In this document: positions 44,478 through 53,673 of the stretch, in pieces
How positions within the stretch are numbered: the first letter of the stretch is position 1
Layout of the letters: each line of letters starts with the position of its first letter
NCBI GenBank assembly: GCA_900467685.1
Contig: UBQX01000016.1
Span: forward strand, 49,956 to 113,955
Length of the DNA: 64,000 nucleotides
Reading direction: 5' to 3'
DNA from: Hyphomicrobiales bacterium
Lineage (GTDB): Bacteria; Pseudomonadota; Alphaproteobacteria; Rhizobiales; Rhizobiaceae
Notes under the pieces: model-generated
What the model was told of the DNA's origin: nothing
Databases searched by the model: none
What the model saw: only the letters and a program-made list of their open reading frames with translations
Translations under genes and position numbers: made by a program

Positions 44478-45269
44478 TTAACCATGACTGCCCGGCAGCA
44501 GCGCTTCCAGCGCCCGGCGCATCAGCGCCAGATCCTCCGGCCGCGACAGCCGATGGTCGCCATCCTTGACGAGACTGATGACCACATCGTCGGCCGGCAG
44601 ATGCTCGACCAGCTTCATCGCATGCCGCCACGGCACGTCCGGATCCTTCATACCCTGCAGGATATGCACGGGGCATCCCGTCTCGATAATGCCGGTCAGC
44701 ACCTGGTTCGCCTTGCCGTCTTCCATCAGCTTGGCCGTGAAGATGTTCGGCTCTGTCGAGTATTCCGAATGCTCCTCGAAATAGCCCTTCTCGACAAGGC
44801 TTCTGCGCTCCGCCTCGCCAAGCGACGGCTCCACGAGGTCCATGGTGAAGTCCGGTGCGGGCGCGATCAGAACAATGCCTTCGACAGTCGCCGTCTCGCG
44901 CTTGCGCAGTTCCGCCACCGCGCGCAGCGCAATCCAGCCACCCATGGAGGAGCCAATGAGGATCAGGCGTTTGAAACCCGTATGCGCGATGACTGCCAGC
45001 GCCTCTTCCAGCCAGCGCGAGATCGTGCCGTTGCGAAATTCGCCGCCGGACTCGCCATGGCCGGAATAGTCGAGACGCAGGCAGGCGAGCGTCTTATCGC
45101 GGGCAAAGCTTTCCAGCTCCAGCGCCTTCGTCCCCTTCATGTCCGAGCGGTAGCCGCCGAGCCAGACGAGCAGCGGCTTGTCCTTGGGGCCGTCGCTCAG
45201 TCGCCAGGCGATCTCGCGGGCGTCCTCGCCTTTTCCAACGATCAGGAAATGAGGGTTTTCGTCTGTCAT
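44478..45269 (-). CDS. alpha/beta hydrolase
   Basis: The 263-residue enzyme has nucleophile elbow GSSMGG, acid in GMKDPDVPW and final His in DGDHRLSR, the order of serine hydrolases; oxyanion region LVWLGGYRSDMKGTK. It resembles small acylglycerol or thioesterase-like hydrolases (ABHD10-like), substrate unknown. GGAGAG precedes ATG 45269. The stop overlaps a GGTTAA/TTAACC inverted repeat. Confidence 0.85.
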   Translation of the reverse strand: MTDENPHFLIVGKGEDAREIAWRLSDGPKDKPLLVWLGGYRSDMKGTKALELESFARDKTLACLRLDYSGHGESGGEFRNGTISRWLEEALAVIAHTGFKRLILIGSSMGGWIALRAVAELRKRETATVEGIVLIAPAPDFTMDLVEPSLGEAERRSLVEKGYFEEHSEYSTEPNIFTAKLMEDGKANQVLTGIIETGCPVHILQGMKDPDVPWRHAMKLVEHLPADDVVISLVKDGDHRLSRPEDLALMRRALEALLPGSHG

Positions 45270-45441
45270 TGCGCCTCTCCGCTTGAAAATATGACTGCCA
45301 TACAACAGATTCGACGAAATAAGCACAGATGGTGATTTTTGCGGCGAACCATGCTATTGACTCGCGCACGTGAAAGCACACATTGCAGCGGAGACAAATC
45401 CCCGCGCACGTTTTCGGAAACAATTTGAGGAGAATACGACC

Positions 45442-45978
45442 ATTCGCAGACCATTCAAAGCCGACGCCCCCGTAAAGGACGGGCCTCGCGCCAACCGGGA
45501 AATTCGCCTGCCCCGCATTCAGCTCATCAATGAAGAAGGCGAGAACCTGGGCATCGTGCCCACGGACGAGGCAATGAAGATGGCAGAAGAGGCGGGGCTC
45601 GATCTCGTCGAAATCTCGCCGAATTCCGAACCGCCGGTCTGCAAGATTCTCGACCTCGGCAAGCTGAAATACGCCAACCAGAAGAAGGCGGCGGAAGCGC
45701 GCAAAAAGCAGAAGATCGTCGAGATCAAGGAAATCAAGATGCGCCCCAACATCGACACCCATGACTATGAGGTGAAGATGAAGGCCATGAATCGCTTCTT
45801 CGAAGAGGGCGACAAGGTCAAGGTGACGCTGCGTTTCCGTGGCCGCGAAATGGCGCATATGGAACTCGGCATGAAGCTGCTGATGCAGGTCAAGGAAGAC
45901 ACGGTCGACATCGCCAAGGTGGAAGCCGAGCCGAAACTCGAAGGCCGCCAGATGATGATGGTGCTCGCGCCTCGATGA
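45442..45978 (+). CDS. infC: translation initiation factor IF-3, probable AUU start
   Basis: IF-3 keeps 30S subunits free and checks start-codon pairing. The 178-residue product has the N-domain ([41 protein letters not shown]), the lysine-rich linker and the C-domain ([37 protein letters not shown]). The frame is open upstream to 45370 (GTG), but AGGAG lies 9 bases before ATT 45442 and the family begins at this residue. AUU starts are the known basis of IF-3 autoregulation in other bacteria. Followed by an intrinsic terminator, so it is not joined to rpmI-rplT. Confidence 0.93.
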   Translation: MRRPFKADAPVKDGPRANREIRLPRIQLINEEGENLGIVPTDEAMKMAEEAGLDLVEISPNSEPPVCKILDLGKLKYANQKKAAEARKKQKIVEIKEIKMRPNIDTHDYEVKMKAMNRFFEEGDKVKVTLRFRGREMAHMELGMKLLMQVKEDTVDIAKVEAEPKLEGRQMMMVLAPR

Positions 45979-46010
45979 GCGCGAGCCTTGCTGATCGATA
46001 GATCAAAAAA

Positions 46011-46035
46011 AGCCGTCCGCAGGGGCGGCTTTTTT
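46011..46035 (+). terminator. intrinsic terminator of infC
   Basis: AGCCGTCC (46011-46018) pairs with GGGCGGCT (46023-46030), one G-T pair, loop GCAG, followed by TTTTTT. Confidence 0.85.
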
Positions 46036-46112
46036 GTTGCCTGCGGCCGCCACAATCGTCGCGTATCGCATGTTATGCTTCAGTCGGACATTCCAAGGAG
46101 AGAAGGAAAACC

Positions 46113-46673
46113 ATGACGAAACTGATCGGTATTTCGGGAAGCCTCCGCAAGGGCTCGCTCAATTCGGCTCTGCTCAGCGCCGCCGCCGGCCTCATGCCGG
46201 AGGGCTCCGAACTGGAAATTGGGACGATCCGCGGCATCCCGCTCTATGACGGCGATGTCGAGGAGGCGAGCGGCATTCCCGAAGCGGTCACCGTTCTGAA
46301 GGACAAGATCGTCGCCGCCGACGGCCTGCTGCTCGTCACGCCCGAATACAACAACTCCATCCCCGGCGTGTTCAAGAATGCCATCGACTGGCTGTCGCGC
46401 GGCCCCGGCGGCGCGAAGATTGCCTTCGGCAACAAGCCCATCGCCATCATCGGCGCCTCGCCCGGCGGCTTCGGCACCATCCTCTCCCAAAACGCCTGGC
46501 TCCCCATCATGCGCACCTTCGGTGCGGATCTGTGGATGGGCGGCCGGCTACTCGTGTCGCATGCGGACAAGGTGTTCGACGGGGAGGGGGAGCTTGTGGA
46601 TGAGAAGGTGAAGGAACAGCTTGCCGGGTTCCTGAAGGGATTTGCGGAGCATGTGGCGGGGCGGAAGGAGTAG
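46113..46673 (+). CDS. NADPH-dependent FMN reductase
   Basis: Flavodoxin-fold reductase of 186 residues with the phosphate-binding loop GISGSLRKGSLNSALL and the LLVTPEYNNSIPGVFKNAIDWLSR motif of the ChrR/azoreductase-like group. It reduces quinones, chromate or azo compounds in relatives. AAGGAG lies upstream of ATG 46113. Convergent with the AT-rich cyclase-like gene, 14 bases apart. Confidence 0.9.
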   Translation: MTKLIGISGSLRKGSLNSALLSAAAGLMPEGSELEIGTIRGIPLYDGDVEEASGIPEAVTVLKDKIVAADGLLLVTPEYNNSIPGVFKNAIDWLSRGPGGAKIAFGNKPIAIIGASPGGFGTILSQNAWLPIMRTFGADLWMGGRLLVSHADKVFDGEGELVDEKVKEQLAGFLKGFAEHVAGRKE

Positions 46674-46687
46674 AGATATAAGATCTC

Positions 46688-47806
46688 TCACTGCTCTTCT
46701 GTATCAGCTGGCTCTTTGTTTTCTCTGCCCAAATCAATAAAGAGCTTTACAAGTTTAGAAAGCTCGTTCGTATCGTTCAATATAGCTGATGTCTCACGGG
46801 CATCAGGATCATTTCCGACCTGCCCGGCGCTCTCCTCGAGGGCTTTGACCTTTTTGATGTCATCCAGATCTGCCCGCCATTCCTCAATATACTTCTGGTA
46901 ATTTGGTGGTGGAGAGACAGAGGCTCCCTTGTGGGTTAATTTCAGCTCGGGCTTCTCTATCCCGTGGTGCACCATATATTTCTCTAGATAATCAGACAGA
47001 GTTACGAAATTGGCTTCGCGTGGCCGGCCCAACAGTCTGGCTTCAAGTTCCTGAAGCTTGTCTGCCTCGTCGTCGCGGCTCGTAATGATCGATATTACGG
47101 GGTACTTTTCTCCCTTCACCATGCCTTTAAACTCTTGCGGTTCATGAAATACGAACCGGCAGTCAAAGCTTGTGGTGTCGATATTCCGTTTAGCCCGGCA
47201 AAGCAAATACGCCAATGCCGGAGAAATGGTCAGAGTATCGACTGTTGAATTGCGAGAAATTCGAAATCCGCCATCTATGCCTTTACCAAGAAAATCATAC
47301 TTTCCGGGATTTGAGTCGACAGCTGCTTCGAACTCCTCGGTAAGGACATCATTCGGCCCGATGAGAGGATCGTCACCATTTGAAGAGAGAAGAATACTTC
47401 TGTTGGGAGTTGGGAAGGCCGCCAACCATGCATTTCCTTTGGTATTAAGCGAAAACGCATTCTGAACTTCACGACCAAATTCTTTGAGACTCTCTACAAA
47501 TGCGCTTACGCACGCCCCCAAATGAGTGACGCTGTTTACCCTTACGACAAAGAGAATTTCATCGCCTATTGTCTTCCATATTTTTGGGGTGTTGGCGAGT
47601 TCCTCAGGGGTTATCTCGGGGATTTTATTGCAGAATTCTGCGAAGTTTCGAAAGTATAGCTTTGGAAATTCGCCGTAAAATTTCTGAAACGCCTTTATCC
47701 ATTTTATATTCGTGTTTCCCTCTTGTGACTTAAAGGCTGTGGAGCCAACAAGATCCACAGAGAGAAACAAACGTAGCCTATATTCAGGCGGGTTTTCGCT
47801 TTTCAT
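46688..47806 (-). CDS. class III nucleotide-cyclase-like protein, unknown role
   Basis: The 372-residue protein is not one I can name. Its N-terminal half has the outline of a class III nucleotidyl cyclase: LRLFLSVDLVGSTAFK with metal-binding Asp18, WKTIGDEILF with Asp82 and base-contacting-type Lys78, and GKGIDGGFRISRNS (about 174-187) where the Asn/Arg transition-state residues lie in active cyclases. That last motif is altered, so activity is uncertain. The C-terminal 150 residues are charged and helical without a known domain. A GTG start at 47857 would overlap the peptidase gene; ATG 47806, 4 bases after its stop, is preferred. Base composition is AT-rich compared with neighbours. Operon partner of the ImmA/IrrE-type gene. 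Confidence 0.7.
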   Translation of the reverse strand: MKSENPPEYRLRLFLSVDLVGSTAFKSQEGNTNIKWIKAFQKFYGEFPKLYFRNFAEFCNKIPEITPEELANTPKIWKTIGDEILFVVRVNSVTHLGACVSAFVESLKEFGREVQNAFSLNTKGNAWLAAFPTPNRSILLSSNGDDPLIGPNDVLTEEFEAAVDSNPGKYDFLGKGIDGGFRISRNSTVDTLTISPALAYLLCRAKRNIDTTSFDCRFVFHEPQEFKGMVKGEKYPVISIITSRDDEADKLQELEARLLGRPREANFVTLSDYLEKYMVHHGIEKPELKLTHKGASVSPPPNYQKYIEEWRADLDDIKKVKALEESAGQVGNDPDARETSAILNDTNELSKLVKLFIDLGRENKEPADTEEQ

Positions 47807-47810
47807 CAAT

Positions 47811-48347
47811 TTACTGCAACCCGAGGGATTTGGCGCGAATCTCGGCTGCGGCTGCACTTACATCGAATTGAGACTGGATTTCAGCAAGGCCGCCGCCTTC
47901 ATATGCCGCAGTGACTTCAGCTTTTGGCATCAAAAGTGCGGCGGCGAACCAGTTTGCCTCCCATTCCGCACGCTTCTGATTCTCGTCAGCTTCATCCACC
48001 CATCTTGTGGCACGCATAAACGCACCGGGATGCGCAGACTGTACTTTCGGAAAATGAAGGACGAGATGCCCTAGTTCATGCGCTATCGTGAAGCGATCAC
48101 GCTGCCTAGATGTGTTGCGCGACAAGTAAATCGTATAGTCATTCAAGGCTCGCGCAATAATAGAGCCGCTCTGCTGATCCTCGATGCCAGTGGAGCCATA
48201 GATGAGCTTACCTCCTGTGTTGGAGACTAACTCTTCGAGGCTACCTCCGGGCTGCAAGCCAACCTGCTTGGCCACGTCTTCAGCAAAATGCTCAATCACG
48301 TGTTTGGGCAGGCCGGTGCCAATGGGGTGTTGATAAACGGGTTTCAT
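47811..48347 (-). CDS. ImmA/IrrE-family metallopeptidase
   Basis: Zinc peptidase of 178 residues with HELGH (H90, E91, H94) in DRFTIAHELGHLVLHFP and the third-ligand helix EWEANWFAAALLMP (E130). The C-terminal FDVSAAAAEIRAKSLGL is typical. ImmA/IrrE enzymes cleave HTH repressors to switch on mobile elements or stress genes; no repressor is adjacent and the protein has no HTH of its own. It is followed after 4 bases by the cyclase-like gene. AT-rich, suggesting acquisition. Confidence 0.88.
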   Translation of the reverse strand: MKPVYQHPIGTGLPKHVIEHFAEDVAKQVGLQPGGSLEELVSNTGGKLIYGSTGIEDQQSGSIIARALNDYTIYLSRNTSRQRDRFTIAHELGHLVLHFPKVQSAHPGAFMRATRWVDEADENQKRAEWEANWFAAALLMPKAEVTAAYEGGGLAEIQSQFDVSAAAAEIRAKSLGLQ

Positions 48348-48371
48348 CGGTCTCTCGCCATGAACGAAACA

Positions 48372-48407
48372 GCAACTTCATTATAGTTGCAAATCAGAAA
48401 AAATCAA
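48372..48407 (-). promoter_or_regulatory. promoter with operator-like palindrome for the peptidase-cyclase pair
   Basis: On the minus strand TTGATT (48407-48402), 16 bases, TATAAT (48385-48380) form a good sigma-70-type promoter about 35 bases upstream of the peptidase start. GCAACT-N7-AGTTGC (48372-48390) overlaps the -10 and would suit a repressor. Confidence 0.6.
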
Positions 48408-48464
48408 TAAACTAAGAAAATATTCCCACTTTGTTCACTTGACTCTGCGTGAGTTTTGATTGTC

Positions 48465-48491
48465 AAAAACCCCCGGCGTCGCCACCGGGGG
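48465..48491 (-). terminator. intrinsic terminator of pntAB
   Basis: On the minus strand CCCCCGG and CCGGGGG (48470-48476 and 48485-48491) form a 7-bp stem, loop 8, followed by TTTTT; 27 bases after the pntB stop. Confidence 0.8.
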
Positions 48492-48517
48492 TCTTAATCT
48501 TCAGTCCAAACCCAAAC

Positions 48518-49951
48518 TCAATTGATCAACGGAAGCAGCTTGTTGATCGAGTCCTTGGCGTCGCCGTAATACATGCGCGTATTGTCCTTGTAGAACAGCG
48601 GGTTCTCGATACCGGAATAACCCGTGCCCTGGCCGCGCTTGGACACGAAGACCTGCTTCGCCTTCCAGACTTCCAGAACCGGCATGCCGGCGATCGGCGA
48701 GTTCGGGTCTTCCTGGGCGGCGGGGTTGACGATGTCGTTGGAGCCGATGACGATAACGACGTCCGTGTTCGGGAAGTCCTCGTTGATCTCGTCCATTTCC
48801 AGAACGATGTCATAGGGCACCTTGGCTTCGGCGAGCAGCACGTTCATGTGGCCCGGCAGGCGGCCCGCGACCGGATGGATCGCGAAGCGGACTTCCTTGC
48901 CGGCCGCGCGCAGCTTGCGGGTGAGTTCGGAAACTGCCCCTTGCGCCTGCGCCACGGCCATGCCGTAGCCCGGCACGATGATGACCGAGTCCGCGTCGTT
49001 CAGCGCTGCTGCGACACCTTCGGTATCGATGGCGATCTGTTCGCCCTCGACCGCCATCGCCGGACCCGTCGTGCCGCCGAAGCCGCCGAGGATGACCGAC
49101 ACGAAGGAGCGGTTCATCGCCTTGCACATGATGTAGGAGAGGATCGCGCCCGAAGAACCAACCAGCGCGCCGACGACGATCAAGAGGTCGTTCGACAGCG
49201 AGAAGCCGATGGCTGCCGCTGCCCAGCCCGAATAGGAGTTCAGCATCGACACCACGACCGGCATGTCGGCGCCGCCGATGCCCATGATCAGGTGATAGCC
49301 GATGAACAGCGCGGCCAGCGTCATGATGACGATGGCGAGCGTCGAACCGGACGAGAGATAGACGAACAGCATGACGAGCGAAATGATCGCCGCGGCCGCG
49401 TTCAGCACATGGCCGCCCGGCAGTTTCTTTGCCTTGCCATCCACCTTGCCGGCCAGCTTGCCGAAGGCGATGATCGAGCCCGTGAAGGTCACGGCACCGA
49501 TGAAGATGCCGAGGAAGGTCTCGACGCGCAGGATGTTGATCTCGACCGGGGTCTTGTGCGCGATGACGGCGGCAAAGCCGGTCAGCGCATGACGCGTCGC
49601 CTCATCCATGCCGGCGAGGCGGATGAGTTCAATATGCGTGTTGAAGCCGATGAGCACCGCGGCCAGGCCGACCAGCGAATGCATGGCGGCCACAAGCTGC
49701 GGCATTTCGGTCATCTGCACGCGCTGGGCAACGACCCAGCCGATGGCGCCGCCGATGACGATCATCGCCAGCGAAATCAGCCAGTTGCCAGCACCAGGGC
49801 CGTAAAGCGTCGCGAGAACCGCAAGCGCCATGCCGACAATGCCATACCAGACCGCGCGTTTGGCGCTTTCCTGGCCCGAAAGTCCGCCCAGCGACTGGAT
49901 GAAGAGGACGGCTGCGACCACATAGGCCGCCGTGGTAAATCCATATTCCAT
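48518..49951 (-). CDS. pntB: NAD(P) transhydrogenase subunit beta
   Basis: Membrane subunit of the proton-translocating transhydrogenase, 477 residues: about nine hydrophobic helices in the first 270 residues, then the NADP(H)-binding domain III ([51 protein letters not shown]). It makes NADPH from NADH using the proton gradient. Directly downstream of pntA, 17 bases apart. Confidence 0.97.
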   Translation of the reverse strand: MEYGFTTAAYVVAAVLFIQSLGGLSGQESAKRAVWYGIVGMALAVLATLYGPGAGNWLISLAMIVIGGAIGWVVAQRVQMTEMPQLVAAMHSLVGLAAVLIGFNTHIELIRLAGMDEATRHALTGFAAVIAHKTPVEINILRVETFLGIFIGAVTFTGSIIAFGKLAGKVDGKAKKLPGGHVLNAAAAIISLVMLFVYLSSGSTLAIVIMTLAALFIGYHLIMGIGGADMPVVVSMLNSYSGWAAAAIGFSLSNDLLIVVGALVGSSGAILSYIMCKAMNRSFVSVILGGFGGTTGPAMAVEGEQIAIDTEGVAAALNDADSVIIVPGYGMAVAQAQGAVSELTRKLRAAGKEVRFAIHPVAGRLPGHMNVLLAEAKVPYDIVLEMDEINEDFPNTDVVIVIGSNDIVNPAAQEDPNSPIAGMPVLEVWKAKQVFVSKRGQGTGYSGIENPLFYKDNTRMYYGDAKDSINKLLPLIN

Positions 49952-49968
49952 GTTTCAGCCCTTCCCCG

Positions 49969-51543
49969 TCACGACTTCTGGAACATGGCGAGCATGCGCC
50001 GCGTCACCATGAACCCGCCGAAAATGTTGATCCCCGCCATGAAGACGGAGACAGCGCCGAGAAGCGCCACCAGCCAGCTTCCCGAGCCGATCTGCATCAG
50101 CGCTCCGAGAATGATGATGGAGGAGATGGCGTTGGTCACCGCCATCAGCGGCGTGTGCAGCGAATGCGACACGTTCCAGATGACCTGGAAGCCGACGAAG
50201 CAGGAGAGCACGAAGACGATGAAATGCGACATGAAGCTTGCCGGCGCGAAGAGCCCTGCGAGCAGGATCAGCGCCCCGCCAACAACCAGCAGGCCGACCT
50301 GCTGCTTCGTCTGCGCCTTGAAGGCGGCGGCTTCCGCAGCGCGCTTTTCTTCCGGCGTCAGTTCTTTCGCCTTTTCCTTCGGCTTCTGCGCCGCGATCGC
50401 CTGGATCTTCGGTGGCGGCGGCGGGAAGGTGATCTCGCCCTGATAGGTGACCGTCGCGCCACGGATCACGTCGTCTTCCATGTTGTGGAAGAGCGCGCCA
50501 TCCTTCTTCGGCGTCAGATCCGTCATCATGTGGCGGATGTTGGTGGAATAGAGCGTCGAGGACTGCGCGGCCATGCGGCTCGGGAAGTCCGTATAGCCGA
50601 CGATGGTCACGCCATTGTCGGTGACGATCTTCTGGTCCGGAACGGTCAGGTCGCAATTGCCGCCGCGCTCGGCCGCAAGGTCAACGATGACCGAGCCCGG
50701 CTTCATCATGGCGACCATGTCGGCGAGCCAGAGCTTCGGCGCATCGCGGCCGGGGATGAGAGCCGTCGAAATGACGATGTCGATGTCCGGAGCGATCTCG
50801 CGGAACTTCTTCAGCTGCGCCTCGCGGAATTCGGGCGAGGAGGGAGCTGCATAGCCGCCTGTCGCCGCACCGTCCTGGGCCGGGCCTGCAAAGTCAAGGA
50901 ACACGAAATTCGCGCCCATGGATTCGATCTGCTCGGCCACTTCCGGGCGAACGTCGAAGGCATAGGTGATTGCGCCGAGCGACACGGACGTGCCCACCGC
51001 AGCGAGACCGGCGACGCCCGCGCCGATGACCAGAACCTTGGCCGGCGGGATCTTGCCGGCGGCCGTCACCTGACCGGTGAAGAAGCGGCCGAAATTGTTG
51101 CCGGCCTCGATCACAGCGCGATAGCCGGCGATATTGGCCATGGAGGACAGCGCATCCATCTTCTGGGCGCGCGAAATGCGCGGCACCATGTCCATGGCGA
51201 TCACATTCGCGCCCGTGCCCTTGGCCTGCTCCAGCAGGTCCTTGTTCTGCGCGGGGTAGAAGAAGGAGATCAGCGTCTTGCCGGGGGCGAGTTTGGAAAC
51301 TTCGTCCGCCAGCGGCGGCCGCACCTTGGCGATGACATCGGCCTGCGCATAGAGCGCGTCAGCCGTGTCGACCACCGTCACGCCAGCGGCGCGATAAAGG
51401 TCGTCCGAGAAGCCGGCGGATTTGCCCGCGCCGCTTTCGATCACGCATTGATATCCGAGTTTCTGCAGCTGGGTGGCGCTGTCCGGCGTCATCGCGACGC
51501 GCGCCTCTCCCTCAAGCCGTTCTCGTGGCGAACCGATCAACAT
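49969..51543 (-). CDS. pntA: NAD(P) transhydrogenase subunit alpha, full length
   Basis: The 524-residue protein contains both the soluble NAD(H)-binding domain I ([30 protein letters not shown] segment [16 protein letters not shown]) and a C-terminal membrane part with four helices after residue about 415. It is therefore the undivided enterobacterial type; in several alphaproteobacteria this polypeptide is split in two. A charged linker ([19 protein letters not shown]) joins the domains. First gene of the operon. Confidence 0.96.
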   Translation of the reverse strand: MLIGSPRERLEGEARVAMTPDSATQLQKLGYQCVIESGAGKSAGFSDDLYRAAGVTVVDTADALYAQADVIAKVRPPLADEVSKLAPGKTLISFFYPAQNKDLLEQAKGTGANVIAMDMVPRISRAQKMDALSSMANIAGYRAVIEAGNNFGRFFTGQVTAAGKIPPAKVLVIGAGVAGLAAVGTSVSLGAITYAFDVRPEVAEQIESMGANFVFLDFAGPAQDGAATGGYAAPSSPEFREAQLKKFREIAPDIDIVISTALIPGRDAPKLWLADMVAMMKPGSVIVDLAAERGGNCDLTVPDQKIVTDNGVTIVGYTDFPSRMAAQSSTLYSTNIRHMMTDLTPKKDGALFHNMEDDVIRGATVTYQGEITFPPPPPKIQAIAAQKPKEKAKELTPEEKRAAEAAAFKAQTKQQVGLLVVGGALILLAGLFAPASFMSHFIVFVLSCFVGFQVIWNVSHSLHTPLMAVTNAISSIIILGALMQIGSGSWLVALLGAVSVFMAGINIFGGFMVTRRMLAMFQKS

Positions 51544-51923
51544 GTTTGTCCTCCTGCTCTGCGTCAGCGCATCTTATGGGACGGCGCCCCTGCCGTCCTT
51601 AAACTTTTCAACGCAGTTCGGCTTGGTTTAAAGCAGGGAACAGGACATCATGCAACTCCGCGAGAGACGAATCCGGTACGCTGGCACGGGCTTGTGAGTG
51701 TCTGCGCAAGCCCCGAGGAACGCTGCGAAATCAGCAAAAGCGGCAAATGTATTTTAAGTTTGAAATATTTAGGCGTTCCGGTTATGGACGTCGTGTCGGC
51801 GTCCAATTGGCGGCAAAAAATATTCTCATACCGACATAAAATTTTGAATTAAAAATCGAAAGCGGCAGTTAATCCGATTTGGATTATAAAATTCATCTTA
51901 CACGTTTTCCAGTTATATTGCCG
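51544..51923. other. 380-base gene-free region upstream of pntA
   Basis: No coding sequence that I can support. The part from about 51740 to 51910 is AT-rich with several TTAA and TTTTGAATT-like stretches. The pntA promoter must lie near 51560-51650 on the minus strand. No clear repeat or RNA was found. Confidence 0.5.
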
Positions 51924-52439
51924 CTAAAGCTGCTTATAGTAGAAGGTGGTGTCGCAGAAGCGGCCGTCCGGGAACAGGGCATAACCGGGAATGATTCCCG
52001 CGTGCTGCCAGCCAAGATGCTGGTAGATTTTCTCTGCCGGCTCGCCGGTGGCCGTATCTAGCACCAACAGGCTCCGTCCCCGCGCCGCCGCTTCCGTTTC
52101 GGCCGCGTCCATCAGCCTTCGCGACAGCCCGCGTCCCCGCGCGAGCGGATGCACCATCAGCTTCTTGATGTCGGCGCGATGCGGCTGATTGGGCGGCATG
52201 GCGATGCCGAGTTGCACGGAGCCGGCAATACGCCCGTCATGCACGGCGACGAGAAGCACGATATCGCCACGCCCGACCGCCTCGGCCACGCCCCGCCAAT
52301 AGGCCTCCGCCTCCTCGGGCGGGAAGGGCAGCATGTAACCCATGGATGCTCCGCCGCGCACGGTTTCGGAAAAGAGTTCGGCGAGGTCCGTGAGGGCGGC
52401 AAGGGTTGCGGCCTGGTCGAGCGTTTGGATGTCGGACAT
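51924..52439 (-). CDS. GNAT family N-acetyltransferase
   Basis: The 171-residue acetyltransferase carries the acetyl-CoA motif VHPLARGRGLSRRLMDAAE (R-G-x-G-L form) and the C-terminal YQHLGWQHAGIIPGYALFPDG. Substrate unknown. It starts 1 base after the stop of the XRE-cupin regulator, so both are one transcript, and the regulator probably controls it. Confidence 0.9.
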   Translation of the reverse strand: MSDIQTLDQAATLAALTDLAELFSETVRGGASMGYMLPFPPEEAEAYWRGVAEAVGRGDIVLLVAVHDGRIAGSVQLGIAMPPNQPHRADIKKLMVHPLARGRGLSRRLMDAAETEAAARGRSLLVLDTATGEPAEKIYQHLGWQHAGIIPGYALFPDGRFCDTTFYYKQL

Positions 52440-52440
52440 G

Positions 52441-53013
52441 TCAGTTCTTTCGGAGGACCACCGCATAGCGGCAGGTTTCGTTGCTCGGATTTTCGAAGAC
52501 GGTGCCTTGCGCGAGCGTCATGTGCAGACAATCGCCCGCATGCATTTCATGCCGTGCCCCGTCGCATTCCATGATCAGCCTTCCTTCCAGTAGCCAGACA
52601 TATTGCATGTGGGGCGGTTCGGAGATGACAGGCGGCATGGCGGCGCGCGCACCGCCCGGCAGTGTCACATCGACGAGATCCGTGGCGATCGCAAATCCCG
52701 GCGGCGACACCGCACGGCGCACATAGCCCGTCTCTGGATCGCGCCAAACCGGCTGCTCGGCAAGCCGCCTCATGGGGGAGGGCGTTTCAGACGCGCTGGC
52801 AAAGAACCCCGACAGGGTCTCCTTCAGCGGCCCCAGCAGCCGCGCCAGCAACACCGCCGTCGGGCTCGCCTCTCCCCGCTCGATCTTGGATATCATCGCC
52901 CGGCTGACACCGGAGGCGGAGGCTAGCTGGTCTAGCGTCATGGCACGCTGCATGCGCAACGCTTTCAGTGACTGGCCGATATTCTTCTCAAAGTCGTCGT
53001 TCGAAATTTCCAT
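52441..53013 (-). CDS. XRE-cupin transcriptional regulator
   Basis: The 190-residue protein has an N-terminal helix-turn-helix (MTLDQLASASGVSRAMISKIERGEASPTAVLLARL) and a C-terminal cupin sensor domain (PHMQYVWLLEGRLIMECDG, EMHAGDCLHMTLAQGTVF). The frame extends to 53118 but the domain begins at ATG 53013. A TATAGGA/TCCTATA palindrome abuts the start codon and no ribosome site is obvious, so it may be autoregulated and nearly leaderless. Confidence 0.9.
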   Translation of the reverse strand: MEISNDDFEKNIGQSLKALRMQRAMTLDQLASASGVSRAMISKIERGEASPTAVLLARLLGPLKETLSGFFASASETPSPMRRLAEQPVWRDPETGYVRRAVSPPGFAIATDLVDVTLPGGARAAMPPVISEPPHMQYVWLLEGRLIMECDGARHEMHAGDCLHMTLAQGTVFENPSNETCRYAVVLRKN

Positions 53014-53038
53014 TATAGGAGAATTATGGATTCCTATA
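53014..53038. promoter_or_regulatory. palindrome next to XRE-cupin start
   Basis: TATAGGA (53014-53020) and TCCTATA (53032-53038) are perfect inverted copies with 11 bases between, directly before the start codon. A likely operator of the XRE protein. Confidence 0.6.
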
Positions 53039-53178
53039 GTGGAGTCAAGCGGAGATCGACTGAGGTCGGTCAATCTGGTCCACGCTGCGCCGGGATGCTC
53101 CGTAGCCGTTGAAGACAAAGCGCATGCGGCCTACCCTCTGCCCGTTGAGCAAATAGCCAAGCATCGGGAGGCGACCTC

Positions 53179-53550
53179 GTGAAGCGGGATCCATCGTTCA
53201 AACAGTTGCCTCAGGACGGACACGTCCTGTCCAGTCTTCGGCTCGGTCTCGCAATCTGGATGTTGCTCGCGCCGCCAAGCGTCTTCGCACAGTCGCCGCA
53301 ATCCGGCCCTTCGAGCTCAGTCTGGTTGGATAGAGGCGATGCGGTTGGCCTGCTGGTGATCGCCTCTGCGCGTGACGGGGCCAAGCCGCTGGCGCCCGCC
53401 TGCCACTTCAACAATCGCACCTATGCTTCCGGGTCAACAATCCGGTGCTCGATGGATCCGAACAAGAACCGAGGCTGCGCCATGGGGCTTCCCTTTGCCG
53501 AATGGTCCTGCAAAGCCGGGCGATGGGTGCTCTCTGGTTCCCACCGCTGA
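53179..53550 (+). CDS. small secreted hypothetical protein, GTG start
   Basis: The 123-residue protein has a signal peptide (LRLGLAIWMLLAPPSVFAQ, cleavage about residue 38) and a mature domain of about 85 residues with four Cys (ACHF, RCSM, GCAM, SCKAG), probably two disulfides. No family recognised. GGGAGG lies 7 bases before GTG 53179. The long n-region before the hydrophobic core is unusual; an internal start (ATG for Met28) would shorten the signal too much. Confidence 0.65.
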   Translation: MKRDPSFKQLPQDGHVLSSLRLGLAIWMLLAPPSVFAQSPQSGPSSSVWLDRGDAVGLLVIASARDGAKPLAPACHFNNRTYASGSTIRCSMDPNKNRGCAMGLPFAEWSCKAGRWVLSGSHR

Positions 53551-53606
53551 GGCAAGGTCGCCAAGCTGGAAACGGCGTTCCGTCCGCCATTGCGCCAAGG
53601 CAAACG

Positions 53607-53646
53607 AAAAGAGCGCCCGGGCAAAACTGTTTTGGCCCGGGCGCTC
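53607..53646 (-). terminator. intrinsic terminator of outer-membrane protein gene
   Basis: GAGCGCCCGGGC and GCCCGGGCGCTC form a perfect 12-bp stem (53611-53622, 53635-53646) with a 12-base loop. On the minus strand TTTT follows. The very stable stem suits a strongly expressed gene. Confidence 0.85.
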
Positions 53647-53673
53647 TGAATAATCGTTGAATAGGCTGTCTGC

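Noticed and set aside
48449..50443. 664-codon open frame opposite pntB/pntA
   Set aside because: Antisense of strongly conserved transhydrogenase genes; composition is that of a shadow frame.
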